A stretch of 64,000 nucleotides of DNA from Eutypa lata (GCA_022661535.1 JAKULF010000009.1:992001-1056000), one strand, 5' to 3'. Numbered from the stretch's first letter, positions 34,101 through 47,826 are shown. Translations and numbers: made by a program. Notes: generated by a model not told the origin, from the sequence alone.

Positions 34101-37100
34101 TGTTCGTAATCAAGGCAAGTGGGTGTGACCGATTCCGTAGGCAATACAACCTTCGTGACCAAGAAAGACATGGGAGAAAGGGCGAAGGAATTACAGTCAT
34201 ATGCAAGCCCTTCGGATGATGCATACATACCTGCTTTGAGGCTCTAGGAACCTGGGGAAGTGGGTTACACATTCACGTAGGCGTCGGCGTCGGCGTCGAA
34301 GGAGCAATATGTATGTATACCTAATATTAGAATGATGCTTTCCCGACATTTATAGTAAAAATCTCTCATCTTGAATGTAACCCGAGTATTTGCTTTGTGG
34401 TAACCAAAGTTAATAGGCATTGGTCGACTGCGGGAACACTATTCTATCGACGGGACGGGCCCTGTCCCCACAAACTTAGATAGGAGGGAAAGCCCCAAAC
34501 TGGGCACTGGAAGAGAAACGAGCGATTCTCTCTAGGGTGAACCTTGGTGACAAAGGCAAGGATGAAGGCCATCGAGAATCAAGATATCGTTGCATCCATA
34601 AAGTCCACAGCGGCTAATGCGACATGTTACCAGCTTTGAGAGCTTTTGGATGACTACATTAGAGTTGGTTAATTCCGCTGTGGTATCACACAATTCCGCT
34701 GGACGGACGAGATGCGCGATATATTATATGTGCACTTTGTCAAATAAGGCTGTCAGAGACTCAGCAATGTTGGTTGGTGGCTTGACAATGTTGGTGGCTT
34801 AAGATCAGACCAACTAACTTGTGCAGCTTGCATCAGCTGTCCAACGCCTGATGCAAGAATTGCAAATACATGTAGCTACATTCGTTCAGGTGGGAAGTTC
34901 AATGAGCGTTCTAGTCACTTCCTCGGAAGTCTGTAATGGACCTGTTATCGTTACTGGCAACATGCACGAAATAACTCGAGACTTTATGTACCTATAGTGC
35001 TGGAGCTTCTTGTACGTACTCCCCCCCCACCCCGTAAGGCTGAGCATTCGGTCTCCAAACCAATGGCAATAATACACGACATGATCAGCTACTAGGAAGA
35101 TGTTTCAGCACCTGCCGTCAGCAAATAGTAGAGTTCCTGCTTCTAGTTTCAAACAATACCGAATGCTATGTGGCAGTTGTGGTTATTCTAATTCCATTTG
35201 TCACACCTCAAAAGATGGGCTTGTTCAGGTGAAGAGTTCCCCGCTGACAACCCCCTGCTTATCCACCTACGTAGCATGGCTCTCTACATATAGCTCTTGA
35301 GCTTAGGGGGACTACATACATACATACATACTTCATACACAGCGCAGTTGCATGTTTGCATGAGTGTAATGCGAATTCGAAATTGCACATTCCCTCCAAT
35401 TGATAGGTATCAACCGGTTACAACTTCGCATACACTCCATTCATTATACATATGTACGTAGTGGGAGCTTTAACTCCAACTCCAGCCACCTGTGGTGATG
35501 CTGAATATCATCAATGGCTTATTCCGAATTTCTCTTTTCGTTGTTCTCGTAGCTGCATATGATTGGGTCGTTAGCACGTGTCTGAAACATGCTAATTACC
35601 TACCTAGGTACATATGTATGTAGGATGTAGGAACTGTTGGTGCAAGTCATTCCTTTGGGTTTTTACTACATAGCATACGGCCAGTAGAGAAATATGTAAG
35701 TAGGCATTTGCTCCTAACTCTGGTATTGACTCTGGTATTGAAGCTTAACTGATGCGTACAATGTATCAATTGCTTGAAGTCTTGAGCCAAAAGAAAACCT
35801 AATTAGCATTCAAGACCTGCAGGGACGCAATAAAATGCCAATCCCCTCGTGGATCGGCGGCCATTATCAATAGCCTTAGTTCCCACACTCACAACGTGGC
35901 ATCCACATACATGCGAACTATATGCTTCTAACTTACATAGGCACGCATCTAGATTCTACTACACTCGCTCTTATCCCAAGAAGGCTGCGGAGTTAAACCG
36001 GCGACAATTCACGCCATGAAAATGCCGACCCCACGTTGTGTCTGAAGTTTCGATAAAAGCCAGGCATTAACCTCTTATTCGCTGGAGAGTAATACCCCTC
36101 CATGTGAATATGCGCCAATAATTACCATCCTTCTCACCCCACCAACAGCCTACATGAGGGGGGCCATTTCTCGAATATGGCACTTTCTGATGTTCATTCG
36201 TCAATTCCTATCATCCACTAGTTCTTCCCCCTTGCATGTTTGAATCCTTAGTTGATGCTCTTCAGAACGTAGAATGTAGAAGTAGGTACGAATTGTATGG
36301 AGAAAATAGAATCCCCAGCCTTCTCGAAGCAGACGAATCCGGATACCTGGCACCACTCAAGCCTGGTTCCTGAAAGACTTCACCGTCTTTAGACGGAGGG
36401 CCTCATACATACCTACCTACATAGTAATCTCTAGTTAACCTACATACATGTACTTCTCTTTTCGGTTGTTTCGAAATTATCATGATTGGCCTTTACCCCC
36501 TAGCGAACTTCCATCCACCCATGTCCACAAGTCTGAAGCGGGTCTTACAAGAGGCCCCATGCGGTGATGCGACCTATTAAGCTCCATCGAGATATCCGAG
36601 AGCCACAGGGAAAGTTCCAGGGCTTCGTACAAAATCCCTGTTCTTGCAGCTTTAGCTCAATTCATCATTAACCCACTTTGTAACTGTCATGTCCGATCAC
36701 ACGGCAGCGATCGCCCGAAACCTGAGATGACCACCGTAAACGCTACAAACCTACGGGTGTGCGCTACCTATGCAACCAATTATCATTTCTCACATATGCG
36801 GGCTAGTCTAGCCGTCGAATTTGCCATACCTCCAGAGTAGACCTCCTCTCCTGTACATGCTTATCTCCAGGAGACTGCTGGGTACATGAGGTACCGTATC
36901 ATCCAGACAACCTCCCCCCCCAGTCCGCATTTGAGCAAGTTCCGATCTCACCGTCTTTGTTACGGCCCCCCAGGGGTGCCTCTCAGTGCATACTTAATAT
37001 TGTCGGCCGCCCGCACCAGGACGATTAGATGGATTTGGGCCCTCCCAACGTCCACCGGACTTTCCTACCGAGCTACGGTATATACATATCTGCTCCCCCT

Positions 37101-38048
37101 GCCTCAATATCCACAGCAGGGCATTTCTAACTAGCTTGGCCGGTGTCTCATAGAGAGGGGATATCAAAAGTCTTACTTTCATCCCCTCACTTGAGTGCAT
37201 TGTTTTATCTGAGCACATCTCTTGTTCAACCCGTGAGGCTGTAATCATAAGGCCGTTGTGCTTTGCCGTCATGCCTCATGGATGGACTGCGTATCCCGAG
37301 TCCCTCGCTTCCTCTATCTAGCCGTCCTCACCTGGACTACCGCCACGTTTGAGTTGGCCGTACCCAGCCAACCATTTGGGATTTTAACTGTTAGTTCACA
37401 CCTTTGCTATGTATAATTGCGTTGTGGCAATTTTCGGGTTGCATACCGGCTCTTATCCAAGATGCGGATTGAGCATTGTGGTTACAGGACTCGACATGAT
37501 GAGCTTTGTTCATAGCTCGTGAATGTCTTTGTAGTCAGTGCGAGGATCTTTCGATATATGCATAACAACAAAGGTGTCCCTGGTCGCTTTCAAGTGCTTG
37601 GGTCGTTGGATGTTGGGCAACATGCCTTCTTTTTCTTTCTTACCCAAATAGAACTTTAAAGACGCGAAGTCCTTGACCGAGACTACGATACCGCATACCG
37701 AACGTAAAATAAACTTCATGTACTGACAATTTATGTAGGGGCCTGTGGATCCCCGAGTACCGGGAGATTTCGTGTAACTGCCAGTTCCCGAATGGGTGCC
37801 GTTGTGACTATTTGAAGCTGTTTGATTGTCTATTCATAAGGACATTACAAATCTTGTTCGGGATCAACACCTTCTGACAGGCTTCCTTGTCTCTGTGTAT
37901 AACAGGACACAAACGGTACTTCATTGACCGCAGTGGCTCAGCTCACACGGGAAGCTCGATTCTCTTCGACACAATCGCTATACTATTTTCTCAACCACCC
38001 TACAACAATCTTTTTCCTCATATTCGCTAGCATTACGGATGAAAGCCG
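28117..38048. other. 9.9-kb tract without a recognisable gene
   Basis: No exon set with coding composition on either strand. The longest ORFs (29369-29695, 33928-34272, 36886-37134) lack family features. Small simple repeats occur: three GGCGTC units at 34280-34297 and a TACA run near 35312-35331, plus many TACCTAGGTA-like motifs. A 250-bp GC-richer patch at 30510-30768 has overlapping ORFs on both strands, but nothing identifies it as a gene. Confidence 0.6.
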
Positions 38049-38894
38049 ATGACCGACCGGCCCGTCTATTCTCAGCTTGGCGTTATGACTATACAGAACC
38101 GCGAAGGAACGGCCGCCGACGATGGCAGCGGCACTAATAACACGACGCTTATCATAGCTCTTAGCACAGTTTTATCAGTTCTCTTCGTTGCCGCTGTTGC
38201 GTTCACAGTGTACCTCTGCTCTCGAAGATGGCGACCCAGGTTTGGTGGAGCCTTTCGGCGAGGCATAACTCCTATCGGAGACGACGAGATAGCGACGTGG
38301 AGGCTGAACCGACCGGAGAAGGACTCCGACAGATACACAACTAGGTCCAATCACACGCCGAATGCATCGACATCCACTAGAAGAGCACCGAGCGTGATAC
38401 AGTACCACAATGGTGGCAGGATGTCGGAGGAGGTTACATCACCTGGAGCATACAGCCTTAAAAAGAGCGAGAGCTTTGATCTCCCGCAGATGCCGGAAAG
38501 TGCCGTGTTGGCAGTAGCACCAAACGCACGCTCAGGTTTAACGGACCAGGCCGTTCCTGGCGATGAGCCGTTTATACCTTCTCCTAGGAGGAATCCGTCT
38601 CGTCTCCAAAAATACCCGCCGAGCTCCCCGCGAGCAGCGAACTATCAATACCACCGAACGAAGGGTTCAAGAAGCAGTAGCATCAAAAGTTTGCCGGGAG
38701 CATCTCAGGGTGGCGGCAACGACTCCGTGCGAGCCTCTAACGAACTACCTACTCGAGGTGGCCATGCGCACATATTATCGTCGTCATCTAACCTAGCCCG
38801 ACCGTCTTTCGGTGATAACGACGCCTTCACCGGGTTGTCGCCGCCGCCCTCCCGACGGACACCCGTAGACGAGATCGGGCGGGCTCTAGGATGA
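38049..38894 (+). CDS. Single-pass membrane protein with long basic tail, function unknown
   Basis: A single uninterrupted ORF of 281 residues starting MTDRPVYSQLGVMTIQNRE. Residues 1-31 are hydrophilic and Gly/Asn-rich (likely extracellular), 32-56 form one membrane helix (TLIIALSTVLSVLFVAAVAF), followed by a basic anchor (CSRRWRPRFGG) and a long Ser/Pro/Arg-rich cytoplasmic tail. A segment ITPIGDDEIATWRL just after the helix looks conserved-type and is reminiscent of other fungal single-pass proteins. No signal peptide is obvious, so it may be a type III topology protein; an upstream exon cannot be excluded. No enzyme motif. Coding composition is strong (GC about 55 percent against the AT-rich surroundings). 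Confidence 0.75.
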   Translation: MTDRPVYSQLGVMTIQNREGTAADDGSGTNNTTLIIALSTVLSVLFVAAVAFTVYLCSRRWRPRFGGAFRRGITPIGDDEIATWRLNRPEKDSDRYTTRSNHTPNASTSTRRAPSVIQYHNGGRMSEEVTSPGAYSLKKSESFDLPQMPESAVLAVAPNARSGLTDQAVPGDEPFIPSPRRNPSRLQKYPPSSPRAANYQYHRTKGSRSSSIKSLPGASQGGGNDSVRASNELPTRGGHAHILSSSSNLARPSFGDNDAFTGLSPPPSRRTPVDEIGRALG

Positions 38895-40785
38895 AATATG
38901 CACCTCCTCGTCCACATCTTGATTCGAGGCTATTTACCTAGTGTCACCAATACCCGCGTCCCAGGGTTCACTACAGCACGCCAGGTACCTCGTACCTATA
39001 ACTACTCGGAGTCCATCGAAGTTCCATAGCGATGAAACTGCAGCTCATGTGGTTATCATGAAATTCTTGTGGCACCGTTTAGCGTACTTCATCAATAAAC
39101 AGAATATTCCCGAAGTCATTCCACCACCTTCGCCCAACCCAGTAACGCACCTACAGTAGCAAAACAAGAATCGGAACTATAGACCGGTCGTTGAAAGCAT
39201 ACTCACATGCGTTCGTATAACAAACAACACTCACCACTCAAATCGTTTCGACCTGAATCATTTCACTTCAACATTCATTTTGACTTCTCTTTTTTTTTTC
39301 ATTGCACTTCTTGTTTGCGCGTCTACCTATATACCCGGAGTTATGGAGCGTCTTGGCCAATATGTGAAGGATATACCCCGATTTTGCTTTGTAACTGCTC
39401 TGGTACTTTTTGTCTCTGGTTATCTATTGGATTGCATACACGTAAGGCTTGGAAGTCTTTCACCCCTTTTTTATTTTCTGATTCTTCACTCTTACGATTT
39501 TTCTGATGACCCATACATATAGCGAAGGTGTCATCGGGCTTTTTCTTCTTCTTCTTTTCTTCGTACCAACCGCAGAATTTCCTTTTTGGGAGCATCACAA
39601 TCAACAGACGAGACGATTATGATGATGGGCGCAGCTCACCTGCGGACCGCGCTCTGGAACGATTTTTACATGTGACGATTGCGGGCGGGACGGGATGGAT
39701 ATGCACGCGCCTATATATATACATATATATTCCTACACACCGTTACGCCCGTGCTACACATGCACATATGTCGTCGGGGCTTTACAGCTGTTGTATCTAG
39801 CTTTGGCTTCGGGATGGAACGGACGGCTTTGCCTGCCTGTAGTTAGCTTGCTTGATAGCTTCTACTACGAATGCAAAAGACATTTGAAATATGTTGTTGA
39901 CTGGACTAGACATCCGTGATTCCATCAAGCGAGGTTCTGTCTGTTTCGTCTTAGGCTGCTATGCAACTCGCATCTATTGCATCGGTAACCCCCCTTTCGA
40001 GCTATGTGAGCCCAATGCCAGCCAGCCCCCCTTATGGGCAACCATCCCCTCCTAAGAAAGGCTTGCTACCCAACTCTGCCACACCTCCATATCACGCCAC
40101 TCATGCCAAGTCACAATGACCATATCTGTTCATCACGGATCCTTTAATGAAAGGATGACAGACTACCCATAATGTATCAGCTACTCTCATAATTGTAATG
40201 TTTAATTGTAGTTTTATAATAGTAATATCTAATGTCACCGAGACTATAACTAGCTACCTTCGACATGCCGTGTTTGTTTGTCCGTATTAAGGAATATGAT
40301 TGTCTTGGTAGAATGGGGAAAATTTAATGTAGTTACTGCGTAGTTAGTGATTAAAGTCAGTGGTGTTCAGTGGGGTTGGCATTAGAGAGGCGTAAAGTAG
40401 GTCCTAGAGGTAACTATGTAGAGGCTAGAGCTTTATAGGAAATCATGCAGGCTCTTTACGCGACTTCAGCGCGTTGAACGTGGGGCATAAACGCGCTATA
40501 GGGGGCCACAAAACGGCCAATTGATTGGCTGCCGCTAAATTTTAACAACGACATCACATAACTAACCTCGTAGCTTCCAAGGTTATCTAACATTCCGTAG
40601 CTGCAGCTTCTCCACTGGTATCAACTTAATTGCCGTCGTTTACCATTCGAAACCTTCTAGCTTCCTACCTACCTACCCATCTGGCAGTCTTGTGGCAGAA
40701 TATGCTCTTCCATTAAGATCCCTATTGCCTAATTGACATACATACTAACTACCACTTACCTACCGACGAATAACTTGGGTCTTTA
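38895..40785. other. 1.9-kb intergenic tract
   Basis: Holds the 3' end of the membrane-protein gene and the promoter of the Dpb4-like gene. A hydrophobic stretch read at 39280-39522 starts only with TTG and follows a T-rich tract; not supported as a gene. A (CTT)n-like tract lies at 39541-39562. Confidence 0.55.
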
Positions 40786-42139
40786 ATGCCACCTCGGAAG
40801 AGTGACCCGGTGCGGCGAAGTGATACGACGAATGCACAGTTTGTCCTAAAAGACGACATCGAGATTCGAAATTCTACTCCTACCTCGTCCTTACAACCAA
40901 CAGCAACAGCGACAGCGACAGAGATGGAGACCGACCGGCCCAGCGAGTCGGCGCCTCCTACCGACAAAGAAAAGAAGGAGGGCAGAGATTCGATCACAAT
41001 CGAGGTATATTGTATTCTTCTCTCTTTCCCCAAAAAACCTCTGCCAGAGATGTTTCAGATAAAGACTAACAAAAAGCACTGCGTATTCTTATCTTAACAG
41101 GACCTCACGCTGCCCAAGTCGATCATAACGCGCCTCGCCAAGGGGGTTCTCCCACCGAATACCCAGATACAAACCAATGCCGTGCTTGCTATGAGCAAGA
41201 GCGCCACTGTGTTCATCAACCATCTGGCCAACGCGTACGTAGTTGATATGTATTCTACGAAGGAGCTTAGGATGACTTTAGCTAGCGAGCGAGCGAGAAA
41301 CAACAGTAGCTAACAGTGGTGGTTGATATGATATGGTGACGATTTAGAGCCAACGAACATACGAAGAATGCGAGCAAGAAGACAATAATGCCCAACGATG
41401 TCTTCGATGCCCTCGAAGATATAGAATTTCCCTTCCTGCGCGAGGCCCTGGAGGCCGAATTCAAGAGTAAGTTCCTACCTACCTACCTAATATGTTGCCT
41501 AAACCCCGCCTATTCAGCTCCTGCTGCCCATGGAGCTATTTCCACATCTTAAAGATTTGATTTTGATTCACTCACACGCGACCTACAGAGTTCAACGAGG
41601 TCCAGACCACCAAGCGCAACACCTACCGGCGCAAGGTAGCCGCCGCGAAGGCCGGCAAAGCCGTCCCTGAAGCAGATGCGGGTGCGGCAGCGAAACCAAC
41701 TAGCGCTACACCTACCTCGAAGAACGCGAGCAGTGGCAGCGGCGGCGACCCCAACGCGTCGATCCTGTCGACGACGACGACGACAGCAGCCACCAGCGAG
41801 CCAGCGAGCGGCGCGACGCCTCGGTCGAAGAAGCAGAAGACGAACAACCATAGCAACAGCAACAGCGGTCCCACCGATGACTCGCAGATGGACGTCGATG
41901 GGAACCCCCATGATGCAGAAGAGCGTGACCCGAGCGATGCTGATACGGAGCCGGAGCAGGAGCATGATGAAGATGATGACGACGACGAGGATGAGGATCA
42001 ACAGGAGGAGGAAGAGGAAGATGACGAAGATGAGCAGGATGAGGACCCGAATGATCATATCATGCGCGACGCCATGGAGGAGAAGGACGACGACGAGGAA
42101 CGTGATGAGGCGCTCGATAACGGGGCTGATAGCGACTAG
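40786..42139 (+). CDS. dpb4: DNA polymerase epsilon subunit D / Dpb4-type histone-fold protein
   Basis: Four exons: 40786-41004, 41101-41234, 41348-41466 and 41589-42139, 340 residues; donors GTATAT, GTACGT and GTAAGT. After a Thr/Pro N-terminal tail, the histone fold spans exons 2-3: LTLPKSIITRLAKGVLP, TQIQTNAVLAMSKSATVFIN and HLANAANEHTKNASKK, then TIMPNDVFDALEDIEFPFL. This is the CBF/NF-YB-like fold of Dpb4/POLE3, a nuclear subunit of DNA polymerase epsilon and of ISW2/CHRAC-type chromatin remodelers. The C-terminus is long and highly acidic (about 90 residues of Asp/Glu, as in Dpb4 orthologues) with an Ala/Thr/Ser-rich spacer before it. The antisense ORF 41549-42178 is a shadow of the acidic repeat. 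Start is the first ATG in frame. Confidence 0.92.
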
Positions 42140-43750
42140 GTAACTAGGGGAATTCTTGCTTGTGGCCCGAGCCAGCATGCGTGGTCTCGTCGGTCGGTCG
42201 CACTTTCGAGCAATCTATCCCGCGAGGCTTAACTACACGGCGTATGTTAGTTAGCCGGGGTGTTGATCATCTAACTATCTGAATCAGCTTTTTTTGAAAG
42301 AGATCGGTATGATGGGGGCAGGGGCCCGGGGAAGCCGACGTGGGGGATTCCTAGCGCTAGGGCGTTGATTGTCCTCGGGTGTTCTTCCTGGGGGGACGGT
42401 GGGTGGGTGGGTAGCAACATCGTGAAACTTCGTATTCGGAATCGAAAGCTACTGATTCCAGGGAATGCTGCGATGGTGGCTCAATGGATGGGACGGGTGA
42501 TCACGACTGTGCTTTTCCTAATTCTACGGTGGGTAACTGTTTGCCTGCGCCGTCTTCGCCTTTTTCCCCCCCGCCTTGTTATGGGGGATTGGGGCTTTGG
42601 GAAACGGTGAAAGTATGGAAAAGTCGGTATCTGATTGCATCTTGGAAGGACGACGGGGCTGCGAACTTAACCTACACGGCGCATACATAATATGATTCTA
42701 GCTACGCTACATAACTAGATCCCCTACTATAATGAAGGAGCCCTGCTTTGCGTTTTCGAGTCGCATGGTCTCTTCTTACTCCTTTACCCCTAATGCTTTA
42801 AGTCAACGGTGACGATGGTCGGGGGCTCTTGCTATCGTGAAATTAACCTTAATCTTAAGCCTATGAGATGACCGTGGTTCGACGTATATCTATTCATTCG
42901 TGTCCCCATCCCCTCGACCGAGAACTCTGTTGCCTACAGATCAAGCCAGAAGTAGCCGAGATGCTCTTCTCCGTAGAAGCTATTTTTGTGCTTGACGAGC
43001 TCTTTTACGGTAAAGCATGGCTAAGATGTCCAGCCTACGATGTTGGCGAGCAATCATCCATCCTCTTGCCCTGTCTCGTGAGGAATGAGGAGAGGAGTGG
43101 GTGGGTTTCTAGAGTCAGCTTCACGCCGAACGCCGCAAACAAAGTCAAGCAACATGATAAGTCTAGCTCGGGTTAAAGCTCGTACGTCGAAGGTCCTGAG
43201 TTGATAAGAAATATATAGGGTATTCCACCGCGTGCCCCTTCTATTTGGAGCCACATTGGAGGCGGAAAAATCCTGGTAAGAAGACATGGCGAACATTACA
43301 GATAGGGAAAGCTCGACGGCCACACTAGGCAATGATAGATGGAATAGGAGCTGGATTGGTTTGCTACCTCAGGTGCTGGACTCCTATCGCCACTCCTTAG
43401 AAAACGACTGTATCTCGCATGCGATTAAGGTATGTCGATTATCCGACTAACATGTAGTACTCTAGTATTCCGATGATACCCTCGACGTTGATAATCTAAA
43501 CGTCTCGATCCTCCAAAAACACCTTGAGCCTTATATATGTATGTAATGCGCCATCAGAGCCAGATTTACCGTCCCGCGCCAATAACTACTTCTCTCTTGC
43601 TGAGTTCTAGCCCGACCGATAGGTACTTCTGGGCGCACACATACCTCTATACGTGAATAAGGGGAGGTAAAGCGCTGGTGTTATCATTCCACCACCACCA
43701 TTAATACCGCCACATATTCTCTACTCTGTACCTTTCACACCACTACTGGC
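42140..43750. other. Intergenic, no gene seen
   Basis: 1.6 kb between convergent genes. ORFs at 42365-42690 and 42868-43332 look like chance. Confidence 0.55.
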
Positions 43751-45244
43751 TCAAGAACTCAAGAGATCCCGAACACTCATTCCCCTTCCGGCAGTACCAC
43801 CACTACTGTTGCCTCCCCCGCCCACACCTCTTCGATCCGTATTCAGCATAAGCAGCGCCGCAGTCGCCGCCTCCTGGTCCTCCAGCTGCGGCGCCAAAGC
43901 CGGACTGGTGAGCGCCGAGTGGGACGCAGAGCTCGTCGTTGCGTAGCAGCCGTACCCGCCGCCACCACCACCACGGGGAGCCGGACCCGAAGAGCCGGAA
44001 ACGGAGATGGACACCGGCGACGTCGCCGTCATCGACGGCGTGCTGTAGTTGCTGTAGCTGCTGTACCGCCGCTGGTGGTCGGTCGTCGACGCTGACGACG
44101 ACGCGTACGAGTGCTGTCTGTTTTCGCGCTGCGCGTCGTCTTGGGGGAGCAGGGCGGGCGATATGGAGGGGTGCTTGGAGTGCGATTGCGATTGCGAGTG
44201 GGGATGGGGATGGGGATGAGGATTGGGGTGCATGATAGGCGTGAAAGTTGCTGCTGTGGTTGGAGACGGAACTTCGTCCGAATCGGGCCCCACTGTGGTC
44301 ATCTCGACGTCTTCCGGCGGGTCTTGCAGCTCTTCGCCATCATCGTCCCCGCCGTCCCCGCCGTCTTCGGGATCCTCTTCCTCGTCCATGCTCGACGCAG
44401 ACGGCCGGAATTCCTCCATCGGCGCGGCGGAGAGGCTCTCGGCGTCGCGCTGCGACTTCAGCTTCGAGATGCAATCTTCGAGGTAGCGCACATAATCGAT
44501 TGATGCCTTGATCAAGAGGACGCGAAAGTCAGCATGTGATCACCTCACTTCGCCATATTATGTGGAAATGGGGACATTCTTCTCATCGACGGACAAAAAG
44601 ATAGTCAGGTTAGTTCTTACCTGGAGGATGGCGAGCTTGTGCATCTCGCCCGTGCACGCGGGGATCAGGCCCTTCAGGACCGCGAACTCCTCGTTCATCT
44701 TCGACCGCCGGCGTCGCTCGATCAAGCTGTGGGCCGTCTTCCGCGCGATCTTTCGGCCCGCCGCGCTCGTGGCCGAGGGTTGCTTCTTCTTAGATCCGGA
44801 TCCGGACCCAGAACCTGCCGCGTTCTTATTTGTCGTTGTACTTTGGGCGGTGTTATTACTACTAGCGTGAGCTTTAGCCGATGATGAGGACGATGAGGAT
44901 GTGGTGGTGGTAGTAGTGGAGGTGGACTCAGCAGGCGTCTCCTCCTGCTGGCCGCGTGGCTTCATCTGAATGATCTTGCGAGACCGCGTGGGAGGAGGCG
45001 GCAGGGCAAAGGTCTCCTTGTGTGCAGTGGCGGCGGCGGAGGAGCGTCTCCTCGACTTCACTGTCTCGCTCGGCTGCATGGGGAACGGCGCTTTGGGAGA
45101 CGATGCGCTGCCGCCGCTGCTGGCCTCCATGGCCGACGGAGGGAGCTCGAATGACATCTGGAGCGAGGACAGCTGCTTTGTGCTGTCTTGACCTTTGATC
45201 TCTGTGGAAGAGGCCGGGGTAGGCAGCATCGCATGTCGCGGCAT
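43751..45244 (-). CDS. bHLH transcription factor
   Basis: Two exons: 45244-44621 and 44506-43751, 459 residues, intron with GTAAGA donor and CAAG acceptor. The bHLH domain crosses the exon junction at about residues 165-230: RKTAHSLIERRRRSKMNEEF, then LKGLIPACTGEMHKLAIL, joined to ASIDYVRYLEDCISKLKSQ. The basic region has the His-Glu-Arg (H-xxx-E-xxx-R) arrangement of class B proteins that bind CACGTG. The N-terminus is Pro/Ser-rich with poly-Thr/Ser runs; the C-terminus has an acidic block, a (HP)n repeat and Gly/Ser stretches. This matches the fungal bHLH regulators related to S. pombe Esc1; the exact regulon is unknown. The start ATG at 45244 (MPRHAMLPTP) is used because the upstream extension has no ATG. 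Confidence 0.92.
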
Positions 45245-47826
45245 CCTAGAGGGGCCTGTTCCGGCAAGTCGCCCTTTTCTGTCTATGTGGTATTGCTGGA
45301 TTCCCCGGGTATTACGTATATGTATATACGAGCAAGACGGTTCCGGCAAGTAAGGAATAATTGCAGAAAAAGAAAAGACAGCAACGAACTATACTACTGT
45401 ATGACGTGGACAAGAGACCAGTACACTCTTGGCGGCAAGAGATGCGAACAGATGGTCTGTGAAGTCCAATAGTCAGATGAGGTAGAGGGTTCGTTATGGT
45501 GGCACAAGGAGCGGGCCAAGTTGCGCCCTGAGAACCCGGGGTAGTAAAGAGGCACACGACCGATTGCCTAGAATGATAAGGGCCAAGAAGGAACTAGTAG
45601 CAGTGAACAACAAGGAAGTGTCACTAGTTAATTCATGGCGGAAGACCTAAAGGGAATACTATGCGGAAGATGGTCGAGGACTCTGACGAATTCAGAGCAT
45701 CGATGCTGATGAACGACTGAAAGGGACGGTCAGAGTCCATCATGATGAAGGAGAAGACAGATAAAATCTTGGAATGGATGGACAGGTGGATGGATGGATG
45801 GATGGATGGATGGGTGTTCCTTCCAGATTGGCCACAAGCACAAACACAGCACGCACGCACGCACTGCGTTCTGAAGATCAGAGGTTAACTTCGAAGGGAG
45901 AGGGAGTAGTTAGTGAGAGAGGCACGCGATCAATTCCAGCTCTGACATTGGCTACCGCAAAGCTTCGCCCAATCAAGCATCAGCATGCAGGAACGTGGGA
46001 GACTTGAGTGGTTAGCGCACTCCGCCATCTTGGCAATCTTCAGAACTGGAACTGGAAACCCCCCGGGCCCCCGATATGGGCTCCACATCCAAACACATTC
46101 CCTCCTTGTCAACTTGTGAAACCCCCTGTTTGGTCCAGCCCAGCCCAGCCCATCAGACCGACGGACGGATCTTCGAATTGTGAGACCCCGGATTGGCTGC
46201 GCTTGCCCTCGTGCTTCGTCCTCGTATCTTTCCAATGCTCCATCTGGATATACATATAATGGAATACCAAGCCGGCTCATCGAGAACTTCTCTTTGCGCT
46301 ATCTATGTCATGTTAGCCCGCTCCGAAAGCGAATCCCCGCGATTGGATTGCTTCCAAGCTGTCTGTCTTATCTACTTATGCATGTGAGCGACTGTTTCCA
46401 TAGTTATTAGGACCCGTGCAACGTGCAACTATGTCGCTTGTCATCATAACTACATTACGCGTTCAATTAACGAAGGCTCGCTCACTTACCATACGCTGGG
46501 TACATATCTTGTTAGCCTTATAACCCTTACTTAGCCCCAAGTCTTTGGAAATTCGGAGACTTTGTCACATTTTCCTCGAAGAAGCCCCTATTATCGTTAT
46601 ACTATGAATTCTAGGCTACAATCTTGGCGATACCTATGGCCTGTTTGTCAAGTTATCGTATCAGTTTGGTTGATCCTTACCATGATCCAAATATTCTTAC
46701 GTGTTATATTGCCAGATGATTGATGTGATGCATCATTGAAATGGACTTAACTTGGTGGCGGGTATTGTGCTTCGTACATACTAACGTTACAAGATAGGCT
46801 CACCCAAGGCAGCACCTATGTAGTAACCGAAATCTTGGAAATGACGTTCATATTATTATGGCCGAACCTATGTATTCTCTAACTTTATACAATGATCCAA
46901 TCCTATGTACTCAGCTACTATGGAGGTGACCCGAGATCTTGGCATCTGCAGCTACTATCAGCCTCAAGTTTAGGCACAGTATTGCGCATTATATGGTTCC
47001 CGGTAGCCGGCAATAAATGGCTAATAAATGTTGATTGTTCATGGAAATGCCGTGTCTTGGACTTTTATACCAAATTAAAAAGGCCCGCCTATCCCTTGTT
47101 AGCTGCTTTGTGACCCCAGGTTTACTGTCACACTATCTATCCCCTTGTTTTGATGTATATAGGCCTTGGCATCTGGGCTGATTATCGTACGATACCTATA
47201 TCAAGGCTTCGACTGGTACTATTGAGACGGCTTGAATATATACGTATGTTATTTTATATTGGATAACGCATTCATCCTCATTGCCGTATTTCATACCATA
47301 CTAATGATGATGAATAAACCACTTAGCTGAGTAGAGTTTACCTGCTTGATCCTTATAAATCAATTGTAAAATGCTTCTAAGTGTTTATATTGATGTATAA
47401 GGCTCTTCAGATACTCCTAGGAGCCGTTACAACCGAGAGCCATGTACTCCCCTGCGCATTATGCCGGTCTTGAACCCACCGCTATGTTAAACAAAGGATT
47501 GAAGAGGACAAGGCTATTGTGTCCGTCATACCTGAGTAGAACTGTTAAAAGCCAATATATTGTACTACGGGGCTATACACGCCCTAGTTCAACACAAAAA
47601 CCTCTGTATTAAGTCATGAATGAATCAAGGATTTATTGTAAACCTTTGTTGGGCATCCAGACTACTGTTCTCCTTGTTAAATGCATCAGAACAATTCCAT
47701 TATCTTCTGAACAAGGCCTAACGGGTTGTAATTCCTGGTTTAATATAATATCCTGCGTCTACTCACCCCTCTTGACTACTCTGCCATCAATCCAAATTGT
47801 CTGATACTCACCTTTTGATAACCAAA
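45245..47826. other. 2.6-kb tract, microsatellites only
   Basis: Promoter side of the bHLH gene. Contains six TGGA units at 45787-45810 and a CACG-type repeat near 45848-45862. No supported exon; a tRNA-like stretch near 46008 was considered and rejected. Confidence 0.55.

Noticed and set aside
39280..39522. Hydrophobic ORF after a T-rich tract
   Set aside because: Starts only with TTG and has no splice context; T-rich DNA produces Phe/Leu-rich frames by itself.
41549..42178. 209-codon minus-strand ORF rich in Arg/Leu/Val
   Set aside because: It is the antisense of the acidic C-terminal exon of the Dpb4-like gene; repetitive GAN codons keep the reverse frame open.
43939..44511. Several plus-strand ORFs
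   Set aside because: Antisense shadows of the second exon of the bHLH gene, whose domain and splice sites are clear.
46008..46080. tRNA-like D-arm stretch (GTGGTTAGCGCA)
   Set aside because: No matching T-arm (GTTCRANNC) or acceptor pairing follows.
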